Positions 48,810 through 57,664 of a stretch of 60,459 nt of DNA are shown here, in pieces; within the stretch, counting starts at the first letter, position 1; every line of letters starts with the position of its first letter. The notes beneath the pieces were generated by a model. It was not told the origin of the DNA. It saw only the letters and a list, made by a program, of their open reading frames with translations, and searched no databases. Made by a program: the position numbers and the translations under genes. Origin of the DNA: a virus. The stretch covers positions 1-60,459 of the IMG/VR virus record IMGVR_UViG_3300033150_000902, one strand, 5' to 3'.

Positions 48810-49310
48810 GTGAATTATGAAAGAGACATAAAAATTGATGAATTGGCATTGGATGTGGAATGGTTGGAACAGCCACGCTTAATGTTAAAGTACAGCAGAC
48901 ATGCGGTGGAGACGAGAAAGACGTTGGACAAGGCAAAGTTGAATTTGGATGTTGCGCGGGCGCGGTTGGACAAGAAAATCCGCGCAAACCCGGGAGAATA
49001 CGGCCTGGCCAAAGTAGTGGAGGCTGCGGTGCAAAACGCCATCTTGGACGCACCTGAATATCTTGAAGCGCATGAAGAATATCTAAACGCCAAATACGAG
49101 GCGGAGATGGCTAAGGTGGTTGTCCAATCCATTGAACAAAGAAAAGAAGCCCTTGAAAATCTGGTGCGCTTACATGGCCTTCAGTACTTTGCAGGGCCAA
49201 AAGTGCCCCGCGACCTGTCCAAGGAAGTACAACAGCAACATCAACAAAAACAGGTAGACGGCAGGGTGGCGTCGGCCATGAGGCGTAGAAAGAGGAGTGC
49301 CGACGAATGA
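48810..49310 (+). CDS. Helical replication-operon protein (possible recombination mediator)
   Basis: This 166-residue, almost fully helical protein reads ERDIKIDELALDVEWLEQPRLMLKY... with a long coiled core and VRLHGLQYFAGPKVPRDLSKE near the end. Proteins of this pattern lie beside SSB and RecA in other phages. Its layout recalls UvsY-type mediators that load recombinase on SSB-coated DNA, but this is inference from context. It starts with GTG-near spacing behind the clamp loader. Confidence 0.6.
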   Translation: MNYERDIKIDELALDVEWLEQPRLMLKYSRHAVETRKTLDKAKLNLDVARARLDKKIRANPGEYGLAKVVEAAVQNAILDAPEYLEAHEEYLNAKYEAEMAKVVVQSIEQRKEALENLVRLHGLQYFAGPKVPRDLSKEVQQQHQQKQVDGRVASAMRRRKRSADE

Positions 49311-49477
49311 GATGGGAAGTAATACTTATATGTATTATATGCGGTGCCATATTTCTATTCCCTTGTTTTATTTACTTAATCAGCAAAGCGCAAATGTTGG
49401 GATGGTTAACCGGATTAAATCAATTTTTTGAACAGGAGGTAAAAAAACATGGCAAGAAAAAGCCGGAAAACAAGTAG
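49307..49477 (+). CDS. Small membrane protein overlapping the SSB gene
   Basis: A 56-residue gene begins at ATG 49307 (ATGA overlap) and reads MRWEVILICIICGAIFLFPC... with one transmembrane helix (residues about 4-25) and a basic tail. It ends 29 bases inside the SSB gene. No separate ribosome site is obvious, so it would depend on coupling. The role is unknown. Confidence 0.45.
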   Translation: MRWEVILICIICGAIFLFPCFIYLISKAQMLGWLTGLNQFFEQEVKKHGKKKPENK

Positions 49478-50522
49478 ATTTGCAGGCAAGGTCAAGGCTA
49501 ACGCTAAAAAACAGCGTCAAGCCCAAACTCAGTATGGATACCTGAACCTGCCTCGTGAAATTAGTGTGTTCAACCCTGAGCCTGGCTCACGGGTAAAGCT
49601 GGACTTTTTGCCCTACAAGGTGACGGACGCAAGGCACCCTGATCGTGATAACGAGTTGGGAGTGGCCATTCCCGGAGAGCTTTGGTACAAGCGGCCTTTC
49701 AAGGTTCACCGAAACATAGGCGCGGGCAATGAAACAGTGGTTTGTCCTTCATCCGTGGGCAAAAAATGTCCTATTTGTGAATACCGCGGCAAAAGAATGA
49801 AAGAAGGCGCGGATAAAGAGGAACTGGACGCGTTAAAACTCTCGTATCGCAACTTGTACGTGGTGGTTCCTAAAAATTCCAAGAAGCATGATGAGGAACC
49901 CCATATTTTCGACATCAGTCAATTCCTCTTCCAAAATTTGCTTACGGATGAACTGGACGAGGACGAACGGTATGAAACATTCCCTGATCTTGAAGAGGGA
50001 TGGACTTTGCGCGTTCGATTTGATAGCCGAACAATCGGGAGCGGGAGACCGTTCGCCGACGCTTCCCGGATAGACTTTGAGGAAAGAGACGCGCCCTATG
50101 ATGAAAGCATACTGAAGAAAGTGCCTAACCTGGATGAAGTGTTGAATGTTTTATCGTACACGGAGCTTGAACGGAAGTTTATGGAATTGGAAGATGAACC
50201 GGAACCGGACGAAGAAATTGTAGAAGATGAAGAAATAGTGGAGGATGAAGAAATTGTGGAAGATGATGTTATAGAAGAGGAAGAAGAACCAAACGAGGAT
50301 GACACCTGCATTGCGTGCGAGGGAACAGGGAAGAACTCCAAAGGCAAAACATGCCGAATTTGCAGAGGAACCGGAAAGAAGAGAGAAACCGAAAAAGAGG
50401 ATAATCGTTGTCCTTACGGGCATACCTTTGGCAAGGACTGCGAAGAGTACAGGGAATGCGCGCAGAAATGCGAAGTATGGGATGATTGCATAGACGAGAA
50501 AGAGAGATTTCAAGATGAGTGA
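49449..50522 (+). CDS. Single-stranded DNA-binding protein with zinc sites
   Basis: This 357-residue protein resembles gp32-type SSBs. The N-terminus is basic. A zinc site (CPSSVGKKCPICEY) sits in an OB-like core with WTLRVRFDSRTIGSG, and an acidic tail follows (EEIVEDEEIVEDDVIEE). After the tail lies a DnaJ-type Cys motif (CIACEGTGK...CRICRGTGK) and another Cys-rich segment (CPYGH...CEEYRECAQKCEVWDDC). The fused Cys domains are unusual. Confidence 0.75.
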   Translation: MARKSRKTSRFAGKVKANAKKQRQAQTQYGYLNLPREISVFNPEPGSRVKLDFLPYKVTDARHPDRDNELGVAIPGELWYKRPFKVHRNIGAGNETVVCPSSVGKKCPICEYRGKRMKEGADKEELDALKLSYRNLYVVVPKNSKKHDEEPHIFDISQFLFQNLLTDELDEDERYETFPDLEEGWTLRVRFDSRTIGSGRPFADASRIDFEERDAPYDESILKKVPNLDEVLNVLSYTELERKFMELEDEPEPDEEIVEDEEIVEDEEIVEDDVIEEEEEPNEDDTCIACEGTGKNSKGKTCRICRGTGKKRETEKEDNRCPYGHTFGKDCEEYRECAQKCEVWDDCIDEKERFQDE

Positions 50523-50859
50523 TTCTAATCCATTCTACTCAAAAATTGATAAACTGGCCGGGGGATATATCCCTCGGTCTATGGCAGAGCGTTTGGCTTT
50601 GGTGGCAGTATATAAGAACACAACCAGAACCGATCTCATAAAGAAAGCGGTTGAGTCTATTTTGTCTGATCAACCAGATAATAATGAATTAATACAGAAG
50701 ATAGCTCAAATGGCTTTGGATAGTAGAAATGGAGAAGAGGATTGGGATGCATTTTTAAACAGCGTTATCAATAATCTTACTAAACGCAGACTACCTCTTA
50801 CCTTTATTAACTCAATTTTAGATGAAGTTGAAAGGCGGCAAAGGATAAATGAATATTAA
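50515..50859 (+). CDS. Ribbon-helix-helix-like small protein
   Basis: This 114-residue protein has GGYIPRSMAERLALVAVYKNTTRTDLIKKAVESIL near its start, which reads like a ribbon-helix-helix dimer that binds DNA. The rest is helical. It overlaps the SSB stop by 8 bases. A regulatory role in the replication operon is possible. Confidence 0.6.
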   Translation: MSDSNPFYSKIDKLAGGYIPRSMAERLALVAVYKNTTRTDLIKKAVESILSDQPDNNELIQKIAQMALDSRNGEEDWDAFLNSVINNLTKRRLPLTFINSILDEVERRQRINEY

Positions 50860-50971
50860 TATAGTATACAGGGAGGAACCGCACGAGGTCAAAAAACTTA
50901 TGACTGCGGCTCTGCGGCCAGTTCCATGGCCGGGGGACAGAGGGGGTTATTGTGGTGATGACACGTTGTAA
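50849..50971 (+). CDS. Small 40-residue protein
   Basis: A short frame starts at ATG 50849 inside the previous gene's end, behind AAAGG. It encodes MNINIVYREEPHEVKKLMTA... and ends at TAA 50971. The PWPGDRGGYCGDD tail looks like a folded loop. It fills the gap before the recombinase gene. Support is modest. Confidence 0.4.
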   Translation: MNINIVYREEPHEVKKLMTAALRPVPWPGDRGGYCGDDTL

Positions 50972-50982
50972 CGCACATTGGA

Positions 50983-52065
50983 ATGAAAAGGAATGAAAAG
51001 GGAATGAAAAGAACTAAACGAACATCCAAATCCTTAGCGTCCAAAGTAGAAAACTACCTCAATGGCCCTTCAAACCAACAAAGCAAGGAGTTTGACGGGG
51101 ATACTAAACTCATGGTGAGCACAGGCTCCACCTTGCTTGATCTGGCTATCTCAGGCGGACGCTGTAAATATGGGGGAATTCCGGCAGGCATACTTGTAGA
51201 AATATTCGGGCCGAGCGGATGCGGAAAGACCACGCTGCTATGTGAAATCGCCGGAGACGTGCAACGGAAAGGCGGTCAGGTAATGTTCCATGATCCTGAA
51301 GCCAGGCTGAATAAAGAGTTCGCAAAAATCTTTGATCTTGATACTACTAATATGGAATATGTGGTAGTCAATACCGTGCCTGAAGTTTTCTCGTCTGTGA
51401 GGGAGTGGGACGTGGAAAATCCAAAACGGGTGAACGGCATTTTCGCGGACTCTTTAGCCGCCCTATCCACTGACATGGAGATGTCCAAGGAGACAGGCGA
51501 TAAAATGGGCATGAGACGCGCCAAGGAGTTCAGCGAAGAGCTAAGAAAGACTTGCCGGATTTTAGCTCAGAACAATTATCTAATGGTTTGCTCTAATCAG
51601 ATTAGACAGAACATTGACGCAGGTCCTTACGGTCAGCGTTACGTGAGTCCTGGCGGGGAAGCGATAGGATTTTATTCAAGTCTCCGTCTGCGGTGTTTTT
51701 CTCCACAGAAGGTCAAAGTCAAAAAGGTGGTCAATGGAAAAGAATATTCAAGGGTGATAGGTGTGGATACGCAGATCGAGGTTTTCAAGTCGTCTATATG
51801 GAAACCTTATCATATAGCACCTGTTACGATTATTTTTGATTACGGGATTGATGACATCCGGCAAAATCTGCAATTTATAAAGGCGCATCAAAAAAGCACT
51901 ACCTATATCTTACGGGATGAAAAATTAGGAAAGTCGCTGGAGCAGGCGATTCAGACAGTTGAGAAAGAAAAACTTGAGACGGATTTAAAGGATGAGGTAG
52001 TAAGGTTATGGCAGGAGATAGAATCCAAGTTCCAAAGTGACCGCAAGCCTAAGAAACGTTCTTGA
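50983..52065 (+). CDS. RecA/UvsX-like recombinase
   Basis: This 360-residue protein has Walker A GPSGCGKTT, the Walker B-like IFADSLAAL region, MVCSNQIRQN (loop L1/L2 area) and YVSPGGEAIGFYSS. The N-terminal basic tail and acidic C-terminus match RecA. It pairs homologous strands for repair and recombination-dependent replication. Three tandem ATGAAAAG units precede it; the start may be 50983 or 51004. Confidence 0.88.
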   Translation: MKRNEKGMKRTKRTSKSLASKVENYLNGPSNQQSKEFDGDTKLMVSTGSTLLDLAISGGRCKYGGIPAGILVEIFGPSGCGKTTLLCEIAGDVQRKGGQVMFHDPEARLNKEFAKIFDLDTTNMEYVVVNTVPEVFSSVREWDVENPKRVNGIFADSLAALSTDMEMSKETGDKMGMRRAKEFSEELRKTCRILAQNNYLMVCSNQIRQNIDAGPYGQRYVSPGGEAIGFYSSLRLRCFSPQKVKVKKVVNGKEYSRVIGVDTQIEVFKSSIWKPYHIAPVTIIFDYGIDDIRQNLQFIKAHQKSTTYILRDEKLGKSLEQAIQTVEKEKLETDLKDEVVRLWQEIESKFQSDRKPKKRS

Positions 52066-52082
52066 AAAAGGAGAAAATTACT

Positions 52083-52295
52083 ATGGACACTGCACTATCT
52101 GAAAAACTTGAAAGGATAGAAAAACTATTACTCCAACAAGCGCAAGAGAGGGAAAAGAAGGGAGAGAAAGCAAAAAAGGCATTCGAAGAAATTGTAGTCT
52201 GTATGGTAGGCATACTCAAGATAGCCCTTGTCATTATGGGACTTGCTTTAATGGCGGGGGTTCTCTATGCTTTCTTAGATATGTTGAACGTATAG
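52083..52295 (+). CDS. Small protein with C-terminal membrane helix
   Basis: ATG 52083 (MDTALSEKLERIEKLLL) follows AAAGGAGAAAATTACT, replacing the TTG at 52062; the product is 70 residues. A charged coiled N-terminus precedes one hydrophobic segment (IALVIMGLALMAGVLYAFL). It resembles small phage membrane anchors. No function is recognised. Confidence 0.6.
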   Translation: MDTALSEKLERIEKLLLQQAQEREKKGEKAKKAFEEIVVCMVGILKIALVIMGLALMAGVLYAFLDMLNV

Positions 52296-52313
52296 TCAAG
52301 GAAGATAAACCAA

Positions 52314-52904
52314 ATGGCCAAAGGAAGTCAAAACGAGAGAGATAAATGCCGTGAATGGTCTTTATGGTGGAGCAATGGGCTTGGCATCAAACCACCGAGG
52401 GATGATATTTTTTGGCGATCTGCGGGAAGCGGAGCCCGAGCCAGACTAAGACGTAATATCGGGCATACCGTGCACCAGGGATACGGAGATATGATTGCGG
52501 AGGATTCAATCGGCCAGCCGCTCATAGATGCATGCACTTTTGAATTTAAAAAAGGATATCGCGATCTCTCATTGCTTTCTTGCATAGACAGCAAACAGAA
52601 AACGCCGAGGCTTGTGTCGTTTCTGAAGCAAATAGAAGCGGACGCTGAAGAGAAGGGAAATCATCCTGTATTGGTTTTTCAAAGGGACTACCGAGATGCG
52701 GTTATTTGTATAACCACTGTACTGTACAACCTAATTGTACAGTGGAATGAAATAAACACGGCAAAGATAAGGTTCACCTACCCAGGCTTACAACACAAAT
52801 TCATTATGATGAGGCTTATAGACTTCTTTCATTCGGTAAATCCTAATTTTTTCATTCATTACGCAAACAATAAAACAGATTACATTGCAGGTGACTATGA
52901 CTAA
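52314..52904 (+). CDS. PD-(D/E)XK nuclease-like protein
   Basis: This 196-residue protein reads KGSQNERDKCREWSLWW at the start, FWRSAGSGARAR and GDMIAED, then CTFEFKKGY (Asp, Glu, Lys of the PD-(D/E)XK core). This is the fold of phage Holliday-junction resolvases and related endonucleases. It lies between RecA and the SbcCD genes, fitting junction or DNA-end processing. Confidence 0.72.
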   Translation: MAKGSQNERDKCREWSLWWSNGLGIKPPRDDIFWRSAGSGARARLRRNIGHTVHQGYGDMIAEDSIGQPLIDACTFEFKKGYRDLSLLSCIDSKQKTPRLVSFLKQIEADAEEKGNHPVLVFQRDYRDAVICITTVLYNLIVQWNEINTAKIRFTYPGLQHKFIMMRLIDFFHSVNPNFFIHYANNKTDYIAGDYD

Positions 52905-53952
52905 AGACATGATTAAAGAATTGCATATTCAAAATTTTCAGTCCCACAAACAGACTGATTTGACGCTTGCTCCTGGGATCAATGCTTTCCTCGGTTCCTC
53001 GGATACAGGCAAGTCTGCTATTTTACGAGCCCTTCGTTGGTTAATTTGGAATCGCCCGCAAGGGGACGCCTTCCGTTCAACCTGGGGAGGTGATACTTCT
53101 GTTTCTTTAGTAGTCTCCTCTGATGATCAGGACTTTTCAATTACCCGTGCCAAAAGCAAGTCAGACAATATATACACCTTGAATGACCTTGAGTTTCGGG
53201 CATTCGGAACGGAAGTGCCAGAGGAAATTACGAATGTATTGAATATTAACGGGATAAATTTTCAACAGCAATTGGAGAGACCCTTTCTTCTTGACAGCAG
53301 TCCCGGTGAAGTGGCTTCACATTTCAATCGTGTGGCCCATCTTGACACAATCGATTTCGCAATAAGCAATATTCAAAGATGGATAAGGGAAACAGAACGG
53401 AATATTTCCACTGTTCAAGATCGTAAAACCGATCTGGAAGAAAGCCTTGAACAATACATCCACCTTGATGAAGTGGAAAAAGATATACAAGTAGCCGAGG
53501 CTTTAGAAAGACACCTCTCAAGTTTGACGCAAAGAAAAGTTAATATATCACGGATTCTTCACGAGATTCAAGAGGCGGAAGAAAGAAAAAAGACGTACTC
53601 CCGTTGGACAAAACTGGAAAAGCCTGTAGCCCGATTGATAAAGTTGAATCATGATCATAATGAATTATCCGATATCTTAGACAAGCTAAAGGACGTAAAT
53701 GATGATATCTCCCTTTTCTCCGATGTTCTTGAACTTGAAGATGAAGTCAACATCATTTTGGAGTCAATCTCCAGATTGAAAGTCCTTACTCGACGGTTTG
53801 ATCAATTAGAGTCTCTCATAAGGTCTGCTGTAAAAACAGATCGACAATACTCCCAAACCCAGGCGTTATTGAATGATTATGAATTGCAATTTGAAAGCGC
53901 AATGCCTGATCAATGCCCTTTGTGCGGACAGACAATTCCTAAACAATCATAA
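52897..53952 (+). CDS. SbcC/Rad50 N-terminal half with zinc hook
   Basis: ATG 52897 (MTKDMIKELHIQNFQSHK) gives 351 residues. Walker A is GSSDTGKSA in the N-terminal ATPase part and a long coiled coil follows. The protein ends CPLCGQTIPKQS, the CxxC zinc hook at the apex of Rad50, so it stops right at the hook. The C-terminal ATPase half is the separate gene at 55220. Confidence 0.82.
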   Translation: MTKDMIKELHIQNFQSHKQTDLTLAPGINAFLGSSDTGKSAILRALRWLIWNRPQGDAFRSTWGGDTSVSLVVSSDDQDFSITRAKSKSDNIYTLNDLEFRAFGTEVPEEITNVLNINGINFQQQLERPFLLDSSPGEVASHFNRVAHLDTIDFAISNIQRWIRETERNISTVQDRKTDLEESLEQYIHLDEVEKDIQVAEALERHLSSLTQRKVNISRILHEIQEAEERKKTYSRWTKLEKPVARLIKLNHDHNELSDILDKLKDVNDDISLFSDVLELEDEVNIILESISRLKVLTRRFDQLESLIRSAVKTDRQYSQTQALLNDYELQFESAMPDQCPLCGQTIPKQS

Positions 53953-54006
53953 AATGTAGGCACTTCACAATATCTGTTTACATTTACTGTTTTCAAAGGA
54001 GCAAAG

Positions 54007-54906
54007 ATGAAAAGAACCAGACAAACGGTAGGGCCAGACGCAATACTAACTGCTGATTGGCATTTAAGGGAAACCACTCCCATTTGCCGTACTGATGATT
54101 TTTGGAGAGCGCAATGGGACAAGGTGGAGGAAGTTACTAGACTACAGATCAAATATAACTGCCCTGTAATCCACGCCGGTGACCTGTTTGATCATTGGAA
54201 GCCTTCTCCATACTTGCTATCGCAAGCATTCTTGAAATTGCCAAATCGGTTTTGGACTATCTATGGCAATCATGACCTGCCTCAGCATAACCTTGATTTA
54301 TCAGTTAAGAGTGGAGTATACACTTTGGTATCCGGCTTCAGAATTAATCTCCTGGCCTCCGCTCATTGGAATATAGATAACTTACGGGAAGATTTACAAG
54401 CGCACACTATTCACCTGAAAAAGAGTGAGTTATTGGTCTGGCATATTATGACATACCACGGGGAACCTCCTTGGCCTGGATGCACCGACTTCTCGGCAAA
54501 ACAGATTTTAGAGATGTTCCCTCAATTTGACTTAATACTTACGGGGCACAATCACAAGTCCTTTATAGTCGAGCATGAAGGAAGATGGTTGGTTAATCCA
54601 GGGGCATTAACAAGGCAAACGGTGGATCAGATAGATCACCGACCTTGCGTGTATTTATGGTATGGGGAATCCCGTGAGGTGAAGCCCTATTATCTGCCTT
54701 GTAAAAAAGATGTAATTTCAAAAGAACATCTGACTTATGCAAAAGCAAAAGATGAACGGATAGAAGCATTCATTAACCGCTTGAATCAAGACCATCTGAC
54801 CTCTATTAGTTTTGAGCGTAACTTGGAAATATTTGAAAAACAAAATCGAGTGCGAAAGTCCGTCATGGACTTAGTATGGAAGGCGGTACAGGGTGACGAG
54901 TTGTAG
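54007..54906 (+). CDS. SbcD/Mre11-like nuclease
   Basis: This 299-residue metallophosphoesterase has ILTADWHLRE, HAGDLFDHW, IYGNHDLPQHN and LILTGHNHKSF, the metal-binding Asp/His/Asn motifs. This is the nuclease subunit that trims DNA ends and hairpins with the Rad50-like ATPase. It lies between the two ATPase halves. Confidence 0.88.
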   Translation: MKRTRQTVGPDAILTADWHLRETTPICRTDDFWRAQWDKVEEVTRLQIKYNCPVIHAGDLFDHWKPSPYLLSQAFLKLPNRFWTIYGNHDLPQHNLDLSVKSGVYTLVSGFRINLLASAHWNIDNLREDLQAHTIHLKKSELLVWHIMTYHGEPPWPGCTDFSAKQILEMFPQFDLILTGHNHKSFIVEHEGRWLVNPGALTRQTVDQIDHRPCVYLWYGESREVKPYYLPCKKDVISKEHLTYAKAKDERIEAFINRLNQDHLTSISFERNLEIFEKQNRVRKSVMDLVWKAVQGDEL

Positions 54907-54995
54907 AAAAAACCTATGCTGAGTCAGGGTTTTCCGGTCAAATTTAGGAGTTTTTAAGTTAAGGGTACTTTTGTGGTTATAGGGAGGAGTGAAAA

Positions 54996-55223
54996 GTGAA
55001 AGAAAAAGAGCTTTTAGAACTGAAGGAAAAAATTGAACACGCCAAGTCTGAAATCGCCGAACTTACCGGACGGAGGAATTACCTCCTACAGGAGTTGAAC
55101 GACAAATGGGATTGTTCTGATATTACAGAGGCGAAACAGAAGTTGAAACAGATGGAAGCCGAAATAGATACTTTGGAAGAGGACATAAGACATAAGGTCA
55201 AACTAATCGAGGAAAAACTATGA
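54996..55223 (+). CDS. Coiled-coil protein between SbcD and the SbcC C-half
   Basis: A GTG start at 54996 behind AGGGAGGAGTGAAAA gives 75 residues of almost pure coiled coil (LELKEKIEHAKSEIAELTG...). It may supply part of the long Rad50 coiled-coil arm missing from the split halves. It overlaps the next gene by 4 bases. Confidence 0.65.
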   Translation: MKEKELLELKEKIEHAKSEIAELTGRRNYLLQELNDKWDCSDITEAKQKLKQMEAEIDTLEEDIRHKVKLIEEKL

Positions 55224-55837
55224 ACACCATTCAGCGACTCCGTCTTGAGCTTGAACAGAAAAAAGGCAAAAGAGCCCAGATTCAAAGCGATCTGGAAACC
55301 TGCGCCTCTGAATTAAAGGAACTGAAAAGATACTTGCGCCGATGCGAACGGGCAAGAGAGATTATCCGTCAAGTAGGATTGAGGACCCAACAACAGCTTG
55401 AATTTCACATCTCCGATATAGTGACTATGGCTTTGGAGGCAGTATTTCCCGATCCCTATTTGTTCAAAGCTGAGTTTATCCAGAGAAGAAACAAAACGGA
55501 ATGCGACTTGTGGTTTGTACGAGATGAAGATAAAGTTGATCCCATTTCCTCCACTGGGGGAGGTGTAATAGACATAGCCAGTTTTGCGTTGCGTATAGCG
55601 TCCTGGTCTATTCAACACCCAAGGTCACGGGCTGTTCTGTTTTTAGATGAGCCTTTTAAACATTTGTCCATAGAATTATTGCCAAAGGCTGCCCAAGTAA
55701 TGAAACAATTATCCGAGCAACTCAATCTCCAAGTTATCATGGTAACCCATTCAGAGGAACTTGCAGAAGCTGCAGATAAAACTTTTCTTACTTCCATTGC
55801 AAAAGGAGAATCCACTGTTAAAGAAGTAGACACATAA
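55220..55837 (+). CDS. SbcC/Rad50 C-terminal half
   Basis: This 205-residue protein has an N-terminal coiled coil, the ABC signature-like SSTGGGVIDIASFALRIAS and Walker B AVLFLDEPFKHLS with D-loop and HSEEL switch. It complements the Walker A half at 52897 to form the ATPase. Only one half carries a hook motif. Confidence 0.82.
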   Translation: MNTIQRLRLELEQKKGKRAQIQSDLETCASELKELKRYLRRCERAREIIRQVGLRTQQQLEFHISDIVTMALEAVFPDPYLFKAEFIQRRNKTECDLWFVRDEDKVDPISSTGGGVIDIASFALRIASWSIQHPRSRAVLFLDEPFKHLSIELLPKAAQVMKQLSEQLNLQVIMVTHSEELAEAADKTFLTSIAKGESTVKEVDT

Positions 55838-55858
55838 GAAATAAGGAGACTATCACAA

Positions 55859-56752
55859 ATGAATCATGGAAACTTAGGCTTATTGAATTATATACCTACG
55901 AAAAATATAAAAAGAGATTTGTTACAGGCTATCGATAAAGCTATTGAAATAGCCCCAGATGAAGAAGGCTGGTATCCTCTTTATCAAAAAGCCCCTAAAT
56001 ATGGAGGATTCAACCAGGAAGCGGAGATCGAAGAATATACAGAAAGAGTAAGGGAGCACGAAACGGTTCAGTTTCAAGCCTGCGGTACCACCTACACTAT
56101 TATTAATACCAAACCGCGCTTGAAAAATTTTAGGGAGCGGATACAAAGAGATTTTCCCGACAAACCTTTGAATCATCCTGCGGTGCTACCTACAATGAGG
56201 CCCAGCGCGCCTTCTCGTAGTAACCGTATACGAGGGCCTGTTTCATATTATAACCCTTTCAAGGCAAGAACCAATAATATCAAACCCAAACCGGAACCAG
56301 ATGAAATTGTTATAATAGATAAAGAAAAAAGATGGTTGTCAAATGGTTCATACATAGTACTTCTGAAGGACATCTCCTCGATAAAGAATAGGGAAGTTGT
56401 AGAGCGATCTATTGAGAGCATCTGGCCTAAATCTGATGAAACTATTGCTCCTTGTATTCACTTGGCCGAATTTTTCTTAGGTTCCGCTGATCTGACTGAT
56501 AATTTCCATCATTTTCCTGTAAAGGTGCACGCTGTATCTTCTCCGTCGAATCATGAAATCTACCAAGCACGTTATTTTGATCGCATCCTTACCCTTTGGC
56601 CTAAAGCTCAAATTTTCATGCTTGAAGAACGTGAACGGTCGCATGGCCCTGCATTTTTTAAATTTGAGAATAATTTTGTAGGAGCGGTAATGCCTCTTCA
56701 AGTGGGTGAAAATACCTGGGAATTTGTCAGGGCTAATTTTAAAGAGCAATGA
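55859..56752 (+). CDS. Hypothetical protein
   Basis: This 297-residue protein has an N-terminal helical region, a Pro/Arg-rich middle (RPSAPSRSNRIRGPVSYYNP), VIIDKEKRWLSNGSYIVLL and a C-terminal WPKAQIFMLEERERSHGPAFF domain. It lies before the radical SAM genes and has no recognised family. It could be a host-interaction or DNA-modification factor. Confidence 0.55.
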   Translation: MNHGNLGLLNYIPTKNIKRDLLQAIDKAIEIAPDEEGWYPLYQKAPKYGGFNQEAEIEEYTERVREHETVQFQACGTTYTIINTKPRLKNFRERIQRDFPDKPLNHPAVLPTMRPSAPSRSNRIRGPVSYYNPFKARTNNIKPKPEPDEIVIIDKEKRWLSNGSYIVLLKDISSIKNREVVERSIESIWPKSDETIAPCIHLAEFFLGSADLTDNFHHFPVKVHAVSSPSNHEIYQARYFDRILTLWPKAQIFMLEERERSHGPAFFKFENNFVGAVMPLQVGENTWEFVRANFKEQ

Positions 56753-56767
56753 AGGAGATATCATAGC

Positions 56768-57268
56768 ATGAAAGAAGTCACCATAGAAATTACACAGTTT
56801 TGTCCGAATGAATGTGATTATTGCTCATCAAATGCCAACATAGATGGAGAGCATTTGAGCATCAGTGTTATTAGGAAATTTATAGAATCGCTATCTTCCC
56901 CACCTGATATTATAAACATCTCTGGAGGCGAACCCTTGGCGCATCCCAACTTCTATGAGATTTTGCTCTTAGCCAAGCAGTATGCACCTGAGGTTTGGGT
57001 CTACACAAACGCTTTAACGCATATTCGCTTCAATTCAGATATTTTGCCTGACGGAATCACGTGCCATGCTAACGTTATCCTCAAGCCAGGTTCCCGTATT
57101 CCTAAAGCGGATGGAGTGCATTTTCTAAGGTTAATCAATCAGGGACGAGCAAAACATCTACCTGAAATGAAATACAAAGTATCGGGAGAAGATTGTAAGA
57201 ATTGTGATCATGTCGTTTTGCAGGCAGACGGCAAGGTTGTATTAGCTCCATGCCGAAAGGAATATTGA
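56768..57268 (+). CDS. Radical SAM protein
   Basis: This 166-residue protein has the CPNECDYC cluster (CxxxCxxC) at residues 12-19 and ISGGEPLAHP about 30 residues on. A C-terminal CKNCD and an LAPC may add a second site. It is shorter than most radical SAM enzymes. The substrate is unknown; context suggests nucleotide or protein modification. Confidence 0.75.
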   Translation: MKEVTIEITQFCPNECDYCSSNANIDGEHLSISVIRKFIESLSSPPDIINISGGEPLAHPNFYEILLLAKQYAPEVWVYTNALTHIRFNSDILPDGITCHANVILKPGSRIPKADGVHFLRLINQGRAKHLPEMKYKVSGEDCKNCDHVVLQADGKVVLAPCRKEY

Positions 57269-57280
57269 AAGAGGTGTCTT

Positions 57281-57664
57281 ATGAGTTATATTGAAAATCT
57301 TAAGAGTAAGGGTAGTGGTGTTGTCTGCTGTACTCTACAAACAAATAGATGCCCGGATAATTGTGAAGATTGTTACTTTCAGTCAGACCGGTCGCATCTT
57401 GAACCGTTGGAAGGATACCATCTTAGCGCGTCTCCGCAAGTTCCTACTAATGTCCGAGTCGTACGGGTTAACGTTGGAAATGATGATGGTATACAGCAGG
57501 ATAAAGTGATAAGTCAGCAAGATGAAGTAATCCGACTGACAAATCAACATTCCATGAGATTCTTTGATACTTCAATTCCATACAATCTTGAGAGGTTTCC
57601 CGCACCCGTAGTGCTCACCATAAATCCAGGCAAAATGACGGATGAAAAATTCTATGAAGTATGA
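57281..57664 (+). CDS. N-terminal part of a radical SAM-like protein (in-frame stop)
   Basis: This 127-residue protein has CPDNCEDCYFQSDRSHLEPL as a Cys cluster near the start and FPAPVVLTINPG near its end. TGA 57662-57664 stops it, but the same frame continues SHNLMFVRFRTNTWN to 58291, which reads as the expected next part of the protein. It is therefore a broken, error-affected or recoded gene, not two unrelated ones. Confidence 0.7.
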   Translation: MSYIENLKSKGSGVVCCTLQTNRCPDNCEDCYFQSDRSHLEPLEGYHLSASPQVPTNVRVVRVNVGNDDGIQQDKVISQQDEVIRLTNQHSMRFFDTSIPYNLERFPAPVVLTINPGKMTDEKFYEV

